Assembly: GCA_036227345.1 (NCBI GenBank)
Contig: CP109468.1
Coordinates: 7,936,001 to 8,000,000, forward strand
Length of the DNA stretch: 64,000 bases
DNA from: Streptomyces sp. NBC_01463
Lineage (GTDB): Bacteria; Actinomycetota; Actinomycetes; Streptomycetales; Streptomycetaceae
Direction: 5' to 3'
The notes beneath the pieces are model-generated. The model saw only the letters and a list, made by a program, of their open reading frames with translations. It had not been told where the DNA came from and did not search any database. The translations under genes were made by a program, and so were the position numbers. Shown here one piece after another: positions 45,503 through 54,214 of the stretch (its first letter is position 1; every line of letters starts with the position of its first letter).

Positions 45503-46417
45503 TTGACTTCGCACCTCATCACCGCAGCGGCTGCCGGCACCTGGCAGCTCGGCGACCTGACCGTCAACCGGATCGGGTTCGGCGCCATGCGCCTGACCCA
45601 GAACGGTGCGGCGTTCGGCGACGACCGCGGCCCGCACGACCGCGACCGGGCCGTCGCGGTGCTGCGCCGGGCCGTTGAGCTCGGTGTGAACCACATCGAC
45701 ACCGCCGCCTTCTACTTCTCGCCGCGGCGCTCGGCCAACGAGCTGATCAACAGTGCCCTGGGGCCCTACACCGACGACCTGGTCATCGCGACCAAGGTCG
45801 GCCCCGGCCGCGGGCCTTCGGGCGACTGGCTGGACTGGGCCCGGCCCGGGCAACTGCGCGGGCAGGTCGAGGAGAACCTCCGCCAGCTCGGCCGCGACCA
45901 CCTCGACGTGGTGAACCTCCGGGTGAACGGCCCGGCCCCGATCGCCGAGTCCTTCGGCGCTCTGGCCGAACTGCAGAAGGAGGGGTTCATCCGCCACCTG
46001 GGACTCTCCAACGTCTGGCCCGAGCAGATAGCCGAGGCCCTCGCCATCGCACCGGTCGTCTGTGTGCAGAACCGGTACGGCATCGGCACCCGCCGCGCCG
46101 ACGCCGAGGAGGTGCTGCGGACCTGCGGCGAGCTGGGCATCGCCTTCGTGCCGTTCTACTCGATCGCCGGCGACGCCGGACAGTCGGGAGCCGACCGGTC
46201 GGCGGAGGACGAGGCTCTGCTCGACGTCGCCCGGGCCCACGACGCCTCGCCCGCCCAGGTCCGGCTGGCATGGACCCTCCAGCGCGCCCCGCACGTCCTC
46301 GCCATCCCGGGCACGGGCGACCCCGACCACCTGGAGGCCAACGTGGCGGCAGGCGCCCTGCGGCTCACCGACGAGGAGGTCCGCCGACTCGCCGAGCTCG
46401 GCCGGGACGCCGGCTGA
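45503..46417 (+). CDS. Aldo/keto reductase, PdxI/YdbC-like (pyridoxal reductase type)
   Basis: TTG 45503 is preceded by GAGGAAGG and gives a 304-aa protein starting M-T-S-H-L-I-T. It aligns throughout with E. coli YdbC/PdxI: N-H-I-D-T-A-A-F-Y, Y-T-D-D-L-V-I-A-T-K-V-G, D-V-V-N-L-R-V, G-L-S-N-V, V-C-V-Q-N-R-Y, I-P-G-T-G. The usual catalytic His of the D-Y-K-H tetrad is Arg here (N-L-R), as in that subfamily. It should reduce pyridoxal or other aldehydes with NADPH. The next gene is a second aldo/keto reductase of a different subfamily. Confidence 0.9.
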   Translation: MTSHLITAAAAGTWQLGDLTVNRIGFGAMRLTQNGAAFGDDRGPHDRDRAVAVLRRAVELGVNHIDTAAFYFSPRRSANELINSALGPYTDDLVIATKVGPGRGPSGDWLDWARPGQLRGQVEENLRQLGRDHLDVVNLRVNGPAPIAESFGALAELQKEGFIRHLGLSNVWPEQIAEALAIAPVVCVQNRYGIGTRRADAEEVLRTCGELGIAFVPFYSIAGDAGQSGADRSAEDEALLDVARAHDASPAQVRLAWTLQRAPHVLAIPGTGDPDHLEANVAAGALRLTDEEVRRLAELGRDAG

Positions 46418-46444
46418 TCAGGGCGGCCCGGGCCCCGGCGGACG

Positions 46445-46450
46445 TAGCAT
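46445..46450 (+). promoter_or_regulatory. -10 element (TAGCAT) of the second aldo/keto reductase
   Basis: TAGCAT is followed by 7 nt and ATG 46458; there is no Shine-Dalgarno, so a leaderless start is likely. Confidence 0.45.
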
Positions 46451-46457
46451 GATCCTC

Positions 46458-47441
46458 ATGGAGCAGCGCGAACTGGGCAGGACCGGACGGGACGTATCGG
46501 TCGTCGGACAGGGCACATGGCAGCTCGGCGGAGACTGGGGCGAGGTGCGTGAGGCCGATGCCTTCGGCGTGCTCGACGCCGCCGTCGAAGGCGGCGTCAC
46601 CTTCTTCGACACCGCCGACGTGTACGGGGACGGCCGCAGCGAACAGCTCATCGGCCGCTATCTGAAGGAGCGCCCCGACACGGGCGTCCTCGTCGCGACG
46701 AAGATGGGCCGGCGCGCCGATCAGGTGCCGGAGAACTACGTCCTGGACAACTTCCGTACGTGGAACGACCGCTCGCGGGCCAACCTCGGGGTCGACACCC
46801 TCGACCTCGTACAGCTGCACTGCCCGCCGACGGCCGTCTACTCCTCGGACGAGGTCTACGACGCGCTCGACACGATGGTCGCCGAGGAGCGGATCGCCGC
46901 CTACGGGGTGAGTGCCGAAACGTGTGCCGAGGCGCTGACCGCCATCGCCCGGCCCGGTGTCGCGAGCGTCCAGATCATCCTCAACCCGTTCCGGCTCAAG
47001 CCCCTGGACGAGGTGCTCCCCGCCGCGCGCGCGGCGGGGGTCGGCATCATCGCCCGGGTGCCGCTCGCCTCCGGGCTGCTGTCCGGCAGGTACACCGCGG
47101 ACACCGTCTTCGCACCCGAGGACCACCGCACGTACAACCGGCACGGTGAGGCGTTCGACCAGGGCGAGACCTTCTCCGGAGTCGACTACGGCACCGGGGT
47201 GGCCGCCGCCGCAGAGTTCGCCGGGCTCGCTCCGGACGGCGCGACTCCCGCGCAGACCGCGCTGCGCTGGATCATCCAGCAGCCCGGCGTCACCGCGGTC
47301 ATCCCCGGAGCGCGCTCCGTGGAGCAGGCCCTGGGCAACGCGGCGGCCGCGGCACAGGGTCCGCTGCCGCGGAGCACGGCCGACGCGGTGCGGGACCTCT
47401 ACGACCGCAGGATCCGCGCGTCCGTCCACGGTCGCTGGTAG
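46458..47441 (+). CDS. Aldo/keto reductase
   Basis: ATG 46458 begins M-E-Q-R-E-L-G-R-T-G and gives 327 aa; an ATG 9 nt upstream is also possible. The tetrad is complete: Asp and Tyr in F-F-D-T-A-D-V-Y-G, Lys in V-A-T-K-M-G, His in L-V-Q-L-H-C-P. The NADPH pocket is seen in I-P-G-A-R-S-V-E-Q. Substrate is unknown. Although it follows the PdxI-like gene by 40 nt, its own -10 suggests separate transcription. Confidence 0.92.
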   Translation: MEQRELGRTGRDVSVVGQGTWQLGGDWGEVREADAFGVLDAAVEGGVTFFDTADVYGDGRSEQLIGRYLKERPDTGVLVATKMGRRADQVPENYVLDNFRTWNDRSRANLGVDTLDLVQLHCPPTAVYSSDEVYDALDTMVAEERIAAYGVSAETCAEALTAIARPGVASVQIILNPFRLKPLDEVLPAARAAGVGIIARVPLASGLLSGRYTADTVFAPEDHRTYNRHGEAFDQGETFSGVDYGTGVAAAAEFAGLAPDGATPAQTALRWIIQQPGVTAVIPGARSVEQALGNAAAAAQGPLPRSTADAVRDLYDRRIRASVHGRW

Positions 47442-47455
47442 CCGGTCCCCGGCTC

Positions 47456-47490
47456 CTCGCCCGCGCCGCTCCCGTCACGGCGCGGGCGAG
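47456..47490. terminator. Hairpin overlapping the 3-prime end of the kinase gene
   Basis: CTCGCCCGCGCCG (47456-47468) pairs perfectly with CGGCGCGGGCGAG (47478-47490) between convergent genes. Confidence 0.7.
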
Positions 47491-48677
47491 ACGGACCCGC
47501 TCGTCGTTCCGCTGTCCTGAGGTGTGGTGGCCGAGCTGGAGTCGGGGGAGAACAGGCTCATGCCCAGGTAGACGGCGGCGAGGAAGGCGATCGTGCCCGC
47601 GATGGCGCTGGCCACGCGGGGTCTGCGTCTGATCGCCTCTCTGGTGCTGCGCCGCCTGCTGTTGCGGGACCGGCCCGCTGCCCGCCGCCCGTGGCCCTGC
47701 GCCTGGGGCAGCCGGTACGTCGTCGGGGCACCGGAGTCCGCGCCGGAGTGCCGGCCGGGCACGGCGGGCGGTGCCGTCGTCGGCGCGTAGGCCGGGGACG
47801 CGGCACGCGGGGGAGCGGGCCGGTGCTGCGGCAGCGGCTCCGCCTGCCCCCGCCAGGCCTCGCTGAGGAACCAGTCGGCGACCTGCTGGGCACTCGGCCG
47901 CTCCTCGGGCTGCTTCGCGAGCAGGCCGAGGAGGTAGGAGTCGAAGGCCGCGGACATCTCGACGCCGCGCTGCCGCAGCGGCGTCGGCGGTGTGTCCACG
48001 TGCTGGTACAGGGTCGCGGTCGCGGTGTCCGAGCGGAACGGCGGCTGACCGAGCAGCAGTTGGTAGACGACGCAGCCGAGGGAGTACATGTCCGACGCGG
48101 CACCGGCCGTGCGGCCGAGGGCCCGTTCGGGGGCGAGGTAGAGACTCGTGCCGACGATGTGGCCGGTCGTGGTGAGGGCGGCCGAGGGGTCGTCGACGAA
48201 CTGGGCGATGCCGAAGTCGCCGATCTTGACGGAGCCCTCGGCGTCCAGCATCAGGTTTCCCGGCTTGATGTCCCGGTGGACGATGCCCTGCCGGTGGGCC
48301 GCGGCCAGTCCGGCGGCCGCCTGGCCGGCGATCCGGGCGACCTGCTCCGGTCCCAGCCGCTCCTGCGCCAGGAGGAGATCGGACAGGCTCCGGCCCTCGA
48401 CCAGCTCCATCACCAGGAAGAGACGGTCCTCCCACGACCCGAAGTCGAACACCGCCACCAGATGCGGATGGCTGAGCCGGGCGGCGGTCTGGGCCTCCAG
48501 CCGGAACCGGGCGGTCGCCGACTCGTCGGCGTGCTCCCCCAGCAGCAGCTTCACGGCGACGGCCCGGCCGAGGATCTCGTCCGTGGCCCGCCACACCTCA
48601 CCCATCCCGCCACGGCCGATGGCGGATATCAATCGGTACCGACCAGCAACCAGCACCTGTGCACACCTATCTCGCAT
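47475..48677 (-). CDS. Eukaryotic-type Ser/Thr protein kinase with one C-terminal membrane helix
   Basis: The 400-aa protein (ATG 48677; GTG 7 codons later is a possible alternative) has the kinase glycine loop I-G-R-G-G-M-G-E-V-W, Lys in V-A-V-K-L, catalytic H-R-D-I-K-P-G-N, D-F-G and A-P-E. After the kinase (about 15-280) comes a Pro/Ala/Arg-rich juxtamembrane region, one transmembrane helix (about 355-376) and a 24-residue Ser/Thr tail. No PASTA repeats are present, so it lacks the usual muropeptide sensor. Its targets are unknown. The 48678-48888 upstream gap shows no clear regulatory motif. Confidence 0.93.
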   Translation of the reverse strand: MRDRCAQVLVAGRYRLISAIGRGGMGEVWRATDEILGRAVAVKLLLGEHADESATARFRLEAQTAARLSHPHLVAVFDFGSWEDRLFLVMELVEGRSLSDLLLAQERLGPEQVARIAGQAAAGLAAAHRQGIVHRDIKPGNLMLDAEGSVKIGDFGIAQFVDDPSAALTTTGHIVGTSLYLAPERALGRTAGAASDMYSLGCVVYQLLLGQPPFRSDTATATLYQHVDTPPTPLRQRGVEMSAAFDSYLLGLLAKQPEERPSAQQVADWFLSEAWRGQAEPLPQHRPAPPRAASPAYAPTTAPPAVPGRHSGADSGAPTTYRLPQAQGHGRRAAGRSRNSRRRSTREAIRRRPRVASAIAGTIAFLAAVYLGMSLFSPDSSSATTPQDSGTTSGSVSPAP

Positions 48678-48888
48678 AGCTCGGGTATCTCGGACAGTTC
48701 CGGCCGGGGACCGCTTCGGCCGCCGCGGCGGCCTCGCCGGGAACGAGGGGCGGGGTGGGAGCACACGGCATGATCAGGATATCCGGCGCGCGGACCCCCG
48801 GTCGACCGCCCGTCATCCGGGCCCGGCCGCCCGCGCGGTGACGGGGCGCCAGACCGGAGACGTCCGAGGCGGTCATGTTCTCGGCGGG

Positions 48889-49374
48889 TCATCCCCGGTC
48901 GGATGCCGCCGCCCGGCCTACCGCTTCGACCAGGGGCAGCAACCGGTGCGGAACCCGTTCGCGCAGGGCCACCTCGGTCCGGGTCCTGACCACGCCGGGC
49001 AGCTGGATCAGCCGCTGGATCACGTCCTCCAGATGCCCGTTGTCCCGGGCCACCACCCGGGTCAGGAGATCACCGCCGCCGGTGGTCGAGAAGGCCTCGA
49101 CGATCTCCGGCACGGCGGCGAGCGCCTCGCCCACATCGTCCAGATGCCCCTGCGTCACCTCCAGGTGCACGAAGGCGAGCACCGGGTGGCCGAGGGCTGC
49201 GGGGGAGAGGAAGGGACCGCTGCCGGTGATCACACCGTCCCGCTCCAGCCGGTCGATACGGGCCTGGAGGGTGCCCCGGGCGATGGACAGGATCCGCGCG
49301 TACTCGCGCACGCTCGTCTGCGGCTGCTCGATGAGCAGCCGCAGGATCCGGGTGTCGAGCGCGTCCACCGCCAT
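48889..49374 (-). CDS. Lrp/AsnC-family transcriptional regulator
   Basis: ATG 49374 follows GAGAGG and gives 161 aa. The N-terminal AsnC HTH (L-D-T-R-I-L-R-L-L-I...S-V-R-E-Y-A-R-I-L-S-I-A-R-G-T-L-Q-A-R-I-D-R-L) is followed by a RAM effector domain (F-V-H-L-E-V-T, G-G-G-D-L-L-T-R-V-V). Such regulators respond to amino acids or related ligands and often control neighbouring or amino-acid genes. No target gene is divergent from it here. Confidence 0.92.
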   Translation of the reverse strand: MAVDALDTRILRLLIEQPQTSVREYARILSIARGTLQARIDRLERDGVITGSGPFLSPAALGHPVLAFVHLEVTQGHLDDVGEALAAVPEIVEAFSTTGGGDLLTRVVARDNGHLEDVIQRLIQLPGVVRTRTEVALRERVPHRLLPLVEAVGRAAASDRG

Positions 49375-49455
49375 GGTCCGCCGGCCTCTCCGTGGTACGT
49401 CGGTCGGGGCAGCGACTGTACCAACGGCGCACCGCCGGGCCATGGCGGCGGAGTG

Positions 49456-50046
49456 TCAGAACTGCACGTCGGAGCAGGCGTAGAAGGCGTTGCCGGTGTC
49501 GGAGATCGTCCACACGCCGAGGATCAGGTGCTTGCCGGACTTCTGCGGCAGCACACCCGAGTGGGTCACCGTCGAGCCGGGCAGCCGGCCGCCGAAGGGC
49601 ACGGTGAGGAACGGCTGCGGTTCCAGGTCGGCCCGGGTGAGCGGCCGGGCCGGGTCGTAGCCGTCCTTGGTGATGTAGTAGCGGAAGTCGGTCGTGGCGT
49701 GCCGGGCCTCGATCCGCCAGTTGAACGTGTAGTTCTGTCCGGCGGTGACCCGGGTGGCGGGCCAGGCGCCGCCCCGCGGGTCGTCGAGCTCCGAGAAGCG
49801 GCCGATGCCGCCCGCGCAGATGTGGCCGTCGGCCGGTCCGCGCGTGGGGAATCCCTTGGGGCCCTCGACGCTCGGGGGCTCCCACTGGATCTGGCCGCAG
49901 TGCTTGACGGTGCCGATGCCGCAGAGCTGCTGGCGGCTGATGGGGGAGTCGGTGTAGCCGTGGCTCTGGGCGCTGCCGGAGGTGGCGAACAGCGCCACGC
50001 CGGCCAGGCCGAGCCCGGCCAGTAAGGAAGTGATCTTTCTGCGCAT
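49456..50046 (-). CDS. AA10 lytic polysaccharide monooxygenase (chitin-active type)
   Basis: The 196-aa preprotein has a signal peptide cleaved before H-G-Y-T (S-A-Q-S|H-G), leaving the N-terminal histidine required for the copper histidine brace; the second brace His is in E-A-R-H-A-T-T-D-F. Length (about 168 mature residues) and motifs fit single-domain AA10 enzymes such as Streptomyces chitin-binding proteins. They cleave crystalline chitin or cellulose oxidatively outside the cell. A DasR-type GGTCTAGACC site 44 bp upstream indicates control by N-acetylglucosamine/glucosamine-6-phosphate. Confidence 0.95.
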   Translation of the reverse strand: MRRKITSLLAGLGLAGVALFATSGSAQSHGYTDSPISRQQLCGIGTVKHCGQIQWEPPSVEGPKGFPTRGPADGHICAGGIGRFSELDDPRGGAWPATRVTAGQNYTFNWRIEARHATTDFRYYITKDGYDPARPLTRADLEPQPFLTVPFGGRLPGSTVTHSGVLPQKSGKHLILGVWTISDTGNAFYACSDVQF

Positions 50047-50086
50047 ACGTCGCTCCTGGAGATGTGGGGTGATGTCCGGAGGGTTC

Positions 50087-50102
50087 TGCGGTCTAGACCA
50101 AG
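50087..50102. promoter_or_regulatory. DasR-responsive element upstream of the LPMO gene
   Basis: TGCGGTCTAGACCAAG contains the perfect core GGTCTAGACC (50090-50099) of the dre consensus ACTGGTCTAGACCAGT. Confidence 0.85.
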
Positions 50103-50353
50103 GGTGAGCGTAGTGATGTCAACTCATCATGTCCACACCATGCGCGAGGGGTGCTGTCACCGGCCCGGGGGAGGGTTTGTGAGGTGCCGTGCCGGGACGG
50201 GCCGGGCGGCGTCGTTGCGACGGGGTGCGCCGGGCGGTGGTCCGTTGGTCGGCCGGTGGCGCTCAGGGGTGGCTGACTACTGTGCCATTGGTCCAGTCTT
50301 CCGGTGTCAATTTGAGCCAACAGGCCTCCGGATGCTCTGATGTACCTGTCGAT

Positions 50354-50381
50354 GGCGCTGCGGATTCCGCGGCGCCTTTTT
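50354..50381 (+). terminator. T-tailed intrinsic terminator 44 nt upstream of the FUSC gene
   Basis: GGCGCTGCGG (50354-50363) pairs with CCGCGGCGCC (50367-50376), one G-T wobble, loop ATT, then TTTTT (50377-50381). No gene on the plus strand ends before it, so it looks like a leader attenuator or the end of a small RNA. The region 50103-50353 also carries an open frame (in-frame ATG near 50116) containing G-C-C-H and stopping at 50340. Confidence 0.65.
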
Positions 50382-50424
50382 CATGCCGGTGAGCGGAGCC
50401 GGCGGACGGAGGCGGGGAGTAGCA

Positions 50425-51933
50425 GTGCTGAAGAGAGCGTTCGTGGCCCGGGACCCCGGGCGGCTGCGGCTGAGGTTCGCCGCCCGGGCCGTCCTCGGCA
50501 TCGGCCTCGCGGTGACGGTGTGCGGCCTGGCCGGACACTCCCTGGTCGCGGCCATCACCGGCGGGCTGGCCGCGCTCCTCGCCCTGTTCACGGTGACCGA
50601 TCCCACCGTCCGCGGCCAGGCCGTCACCACCGCCCTGCTGCCCGCCGTCGGCTTCCCGGTGCTCGCGCTCGCCGCCCTGCTCCACGACCACCCCGCCGCA
50701 CGCGACGCGGCCTTCCTCGCGGTCATGGGCGCGGGCGTCTACGCGCGGCGGTGGGGACCGCGCGGACACTCCCTCGGTGTGTTCGCCTTCATGGCCTTCT
50801 TCACCACGCAGTTCCTCCACACCCTCCCCGGACAGCTCCCCGAGCTCTACTCCGCGGTCGCCCTCTCGCTGCTCTCCTCCTCGGCCGTCCGCTTCGGGCT
50901 GTGGTGCTACGAACGCCGGCTGACCGCGCCCACCGTGCCCGCCCCGGTCATGGGCGCGGGCCTGGCCAGGGTCACCACGCGGCAGGCGATCCAGGCGACC
51001 GCCGGCGGAACCGTCGCGCTCCTGGCGGGACAGCTCATGTCCGACCAGCGCTGGTACTGGGCCGTCGGTGCCACCTGGTGGGTCTTCGTGAACACCGCCT
51101 CACGCGGCGAGACGCTGGTACGCGGCTTCCGCCGGGTCCTGGGCACGCTGATCGGCATCCCCGTCGGCCTGGCCGTCGTCGTCCCGCTGCACGGAGCTCC
51201 GGTACCCACCGCGCTCCTCGTCGCGGCCGGGGTCTTCGGGATCTTCTACACCGCGGCGGTCTCCTACACCTGGATGATGCTCTCCGTGACGGTGATGGCC
51301 GGGGCGCTCTACGGCTCCCTGGGGGTGCTCGACCCGGGCCTGCTCGCGCTGCGGCTCGGCGAGACGGCCGTCGGCGCGCTCGGCGCGATGCTCGCGGTGC
51401 TCGTCGTGCTGCCCGTCACCACGCACGCCACGACCGACGCCTGGATCCAGCGGGCGCTGCGCTGCGTCCACGCCTGCACCGAGGAGGCCGCCGCCCGGCT
51501 CTCCGGCTCGGCCGGCGCCGACCCGGCGCCGCGCGTCGCCGAGCTGGAGGCGCTGCTCGGCCGCGTCCGTCTCTCGCTGGCCCCGCTGGTCCACCCCCTG
51601 AGCCCGCTGCGCGCCCGCAGGGCCCGGGCCGGGCACGTGCTCGCGCTGCTGGACGACTGTGCGCGCGAGGTGCGCGGACTGGCCTCCGTCGCGGCGGACC
51701 CGGAAGCCTCCCACGACGCCCGGCTCGCCGCGGCCTGCTGGCGCGTCGAGAACGCCGTGGAGGCGCTCACCGCCTCCGAACGGCCGGCCCGTACCGCCCC
51801 TGCCGCCGGCCTCCCGGCCCACCCGGCGGTCACCGAACCCGCCCTCGCCCACCTGCACGGCCTGGAGCGGGCCCTCGCCGAACTGGCCGCACCCCTGCAC
51901 GCCCCGCCCCGCGCACCCCTCGTCCCGGCCTGA
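50425..51933 (+). CDS. FUSC-family membrane protein
   Basis: GTG 50425 with GGGGAG at proper spacing gives 502 aa. Two blocks of hydrophobic helices (residues about 20-140 and 190-350) are separated by a short loop and followed by a long cytoplasmic helical tail. This is the FUSC (fusaric-acid-resistance-type) layout with S-D-Q-R-W-Y-W-A-V in the second block. Family members are proposed aromatic-acid exporters. A terminator-bearing leader lies immediately upstream. Confidence 0.88.
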   Translation: MLKRAFVARDPGRLRLRFAARAVLGIGLAVTVCGLAGHSLVAAITGGLAALLALFTVTDPTVRGQAVTTALLPAVGFPVLALAALLHDHPAARDAAFLAVMGAGVYARRWGPRGHSLGVFAFMAFFTTQFLHTLPGQLPELYSAVALSLLSSSAVRFGLWCYERRLTAPTVPAPVMGAGLARVTTRQAIQATAGGTVALLAGQLMSDQRWYWAVGATWWVFVNTASRGETLVRGFRRVLGTLIGIPVGLAVVVPLHGAPVPTALLVAAGVFGIFYTAAVSYTWMMLSVTVMAGALYGSLGVLDPGLLALRLGETAVGALGAMLAVLVVLPVTTHATTDAWIQRALRCVHACTEEAAARLSGSAGADPAPRVAELEALLGRVRLSLAPLVHPLSPLRARRARAGHVLALLDDCAREVRGLASVAADPEASHDARLAAACWRVENAVEALTASERPARTAPAAGLPAHPAVTEPALAHLHGLERALAELAAPLHAPPRAPLVPA

Positions 51934-51941
51934 CCCGCACC

Positions 51942-51957
51942 CCTGGTCTAGACCGCA
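51942..51957. promoter_or_regulatory. DasR-responsive element upstream of the lactonase gene
   Basis: CCTGGTCTAGACCGCA contains the dre core GGTCTAGACC (51945-51954), 80 bp before the lactonase start. Confidence 0.83.
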
Positions 51958-52036
51958 GCCGGGCACTGCTACGGTCGCCGCGGAAGATCGCGGCGGCCGC
52001 CGCCGTCGCGATCAGTCGGCGGAGAGAGGCAGTGCG

Positions 52037-53107
52037 GTGGACAGCAGCAACGGTGCCGGACGGGCATTCATCGGGTCGTTCACCTCGGCGGGCGGACGGG
52101 GTATCACCGTCGCCGCCGTGGACCAGGAGACCGGGGCGCTCACCGTCCTCGGCACGACGGACGTCGTACCCGACCCCTCCTACCTCGCCCTCGGCCGGGG
52201 CACGGGCCCCGGCGGCGCGGTCCTGTACGCGGTCAGCGAGACCGAGAAGGGGGCGGCAGGCGCCCTCGACATCAGCCACGACGTGCCGCGGCCGCTCGGG
52301 GACATCCGACCGGTCGAGGGCAACGGCCCCACCCACCTGGCCCTCGCGGCCGGCCATGTCGTCACCGCCAACTACGGCTCCGGCAGTGTCACCGTCCTGC
52401 CCGTGCTCGCGGACGGTTCCCTCGGCGCTGCCGGCACCGTGCTCACCCACGAGGGCAGTGGTCCGGTCACCGCCCGCCAGCAGGAACCCCACGCCCACCA
52501 GGTCCTCCCCGACCCGTCGGGGAACTGGGTGCTCAGCGTCGACCTCGGCACCGACTCGGTACGGATCTGCGCACTCGACCCGGACACCGGGGAGCTGCGC
52601 CTGCACGGTGAGACGGTGCTGCGCCCCGGCACCGGCCCGCGCCACCTCGCCTTCCACCCGGCGGGCGCCCACGCCTATGTGCTGAACGAGCTGGAGCCCA
52701 CGGTCACGGTGTGCCGGTGGGACGCCGCGGCCGGAACCCTGGAGGCCGTCGGCGAGACGTCCGTGCTGCCCGCCGGGGCGAGTGGCGGCGACGGCGGGCA
52801 GAGCTACCCGTCCGAGGTCGTCGTCGCCCATGACGGCCGGTTCCTGTGGGCGGCCAACCGCGGCCACGACAGCATCTCCGTGCTCGCCCTCGACGCCACG
52901 GGCGAGCAGGCGTCCCTGGTCACGACGGTGAGCTGCGGCGGGCACTGGCCGCGCGACCTCGCCCTCGACCCCAGCGGACGGCGGCTGTACGCCGCCAACG
53001 AGCGGTCCGGGAACGTCGCCTGGTTCGCCGTGGACCCGGCCACCGGCATCCCGGCCCCGGAAGGGTCCCTGGACGTCCAGGCACCCTCCTGCGTGATCTT
53101 CGCCTGA
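52037..53107 (+). CDS. Beta-propeller lactonase-family protein (6-phosphogluconolactonase/YkgB-like)
   Basis: GTG 52037 follows GGAGAGAGG. The 356-aa protein begins with G-R-A-F-I-G-S-F-T-S and has propeller blades with H-A-H-Q-V-L-P-D-P-S-G-N, G-P-R-H-L-A-F-H-P-A-G-A-H-A-Y-V-L-N-E-L and W-P-R-D-L-A-L-D-P-S-G-R, the signature repeats of the lactonase (PF10282) family. It has no signal peptide. A dre site in its promoter places it in the amino-sugar regulon with the LPMO and, possibly, the sugar kinase at 54 kb. A strong terminator follows. Confidence 0.9.
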   Translation: MDSSNGAGRAFIGSFTSAGGRGITVAAVDQETGALTVLGTTDVVPDPSYLALGRGTGPGGAVLYAVSETEKGAAGALDISHDVPRPLGDIRPVEGNGPTHLALAAGHVVTANYGSGSVTVLPVLADGSLGAAGTVLTHEGSGPVTARQQEPHAHQVLPDPSGNWVLSVDLGTDSVRICALDPDTGELRLHGETVLRPGTGPRHLAFHPAGAHAYVLNELEPTVTVCRWDAAAGTLEAVGETSVLPAGASGGDGGQSYPSEVVVAHDGRFLWAANRGHDSISVLALDATGEQASLVTTVSCGGHWPRDLALDPSGRRLYAANERSGNVAWFAVDPATGIPAPEGSLDVQAPSCVIFA

Positions 53108-53115
53108 CAACCACC

Positions 53116-53150
53116 GATGCCCCGGGACCCTCGAAGGGTCCCGGGGCATC
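53116..53150. terminator. Bidirectional terminator
   Basis: A perfect 16-bp stem (53116-53131 with 53135-53150), loop CGA, lies between convergent genes. Confidence 0.88.
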
Positions 53151-53195
53151 GGCGTGCCGCCGACGGCGCACCCGGCCGCCGGACCTGCGGATCGA

Positions 53196-54119
53196 TCAGT
53201 GGGCCTGGGCCCCCTGCGCCACCGGGGGAGCGATCCCGAGCGCGCTCGTGTACATCGACAGCACCAGCTTGCCGATCGCCGGGTACGCGCCGAGCGGCTC
53301 CGCGCTCGCGCAGCCGGCCTCCTTCGCCGCGGCGTCCAGCAGGCCGTCGGCGACCTCGGGGCCCACCAGGTACGGGGCCACGGCCAGCTGCTGCGAGCCG
53401 GAGCCCTTCAGCTGGTCGGCGATCGAGGCGACCGAGCCCTCGACGTCGAGCGCGGCGGCCATCACCGGCACGGCGAGCCGCGCGGCCAGCAGCATGCCGG
53501 TGATCCCGGCGGCCTGAACGGCCTCCTCGCCGCCCACCGTGGCCAGCACGATGCCGTCGGCGGCCGTGGCCACGGTGAAGAGCCTCGCGCGGTCCGCGCG
53601 GGCCAGACCGGCCTCGGAGAGGCGTACGTGCAGCGCCTCGGCGAGCAGCGGGTGCGGTCCGAGCACATCGGTCAGCTCGGCCTGGGCCCGGCTGTCCTCG
53701 ATCGCGCGGCGTATCCGCTGCACCAGGGTGCCGTCGGGGCCCGCGAGCAGCGGCACCACGACGGCGGCCGGACCGGCGGGCTCGGCGACCTCACGGCCGG
53801 CGGCCTGCGCCTGCTCGAAGCGCGCGACACGCTCGGCGGCGGAGTGCGCGAGAACGGAGGCAAGGGTGGGGTACTCGGCATCGTCGCCGTCGAGATAACC
53901 GATCAGGGCGTTCAGGCCGGGCAGCTCGGAACGGGCAATGCTGATCACCTCTTCGGCCAGACTGCGGCTGGCCGGGGAGGGGGTACCGGGAACGGCGAGA
54001 ACGAGCGCGGCAGCGCCCTCAGGCGCGACCACGGGCTCCGGGCGGCGGTGCCGTCCGGACTGGCGAGGTCGCGGCATTCGTACAGGCAGGCCGGAAGCGG
54101 GCCCAGTGGGGGTGCTCAT
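53196..54119 (-). CDS. CbiX/sirohydrochlorin-chelatase-like protein lacking the metal-binding histidines
   Basis: ATG 54119 starts M-S-T-P-T-G and gives 307 aa with two related halves in the type II chelatase fold. In active CbiX/SirB enzymes each half begins G-H-G-S and later has a His-bearing P-G-x-H strand. Here the equivalents are L-A-V-P-G-T-P-S-P, V-V-V-P-L-L-A-G-P-D-G-T, L-A-T-V-G-G-E and L-A-V-A-P-Y-L-V-G-P-E, with no histidine at all four places. It may be a pseudoenzyme or act in another way. It stands alone, not in a cobalamin or sirohaem operon. Confidence 0.8.
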   Translation of the reverse strand: MSTPTGPASGLPVRMPRPRQSGRHRRPEPVVAPEGAAALVLAVPGTPSPASRSLAEEVISIARSELPGLNALIGYLDGDDAEYPTLASVLAHSAAERVARFEQAQAAGREVAEPAGPAAVVVPLLAGPDGTLVQRIRRAIEDSRAQAELTDVLGPHPLLAEALHVRLSEAGLARADRARLFTVATAADGIVLATVGGEEAVQAAGITGMLLAARLAVPVMAAALDVEGSVASIADQLKGSGSQQLAVAPYLVGPEVADGLLDAAAKEAGCASAEPLGAYPAIGKLVLSMYTSALGIAPPVAQGAQAH

Positions 54120-54214
54120 GGCGCCGCATGCTACTGGTTTTGGGTACCCCGCTGCTCGGGGAGGGCCCCGTCGAGCGTCGTCTGTCCGCATTTATCCGAT
54201 GAGCGGCTTACTGG

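Noticed and set aside
48770..48841. A 23-aa frame (M-I-R-I-S-G-A-R...) on the plus strand with GGGAG upstream
   Set aside because: The ribosome-binding site is only fair, there is no terminator or conservation evidence, and it lies between two leftward genes; it may be chance.
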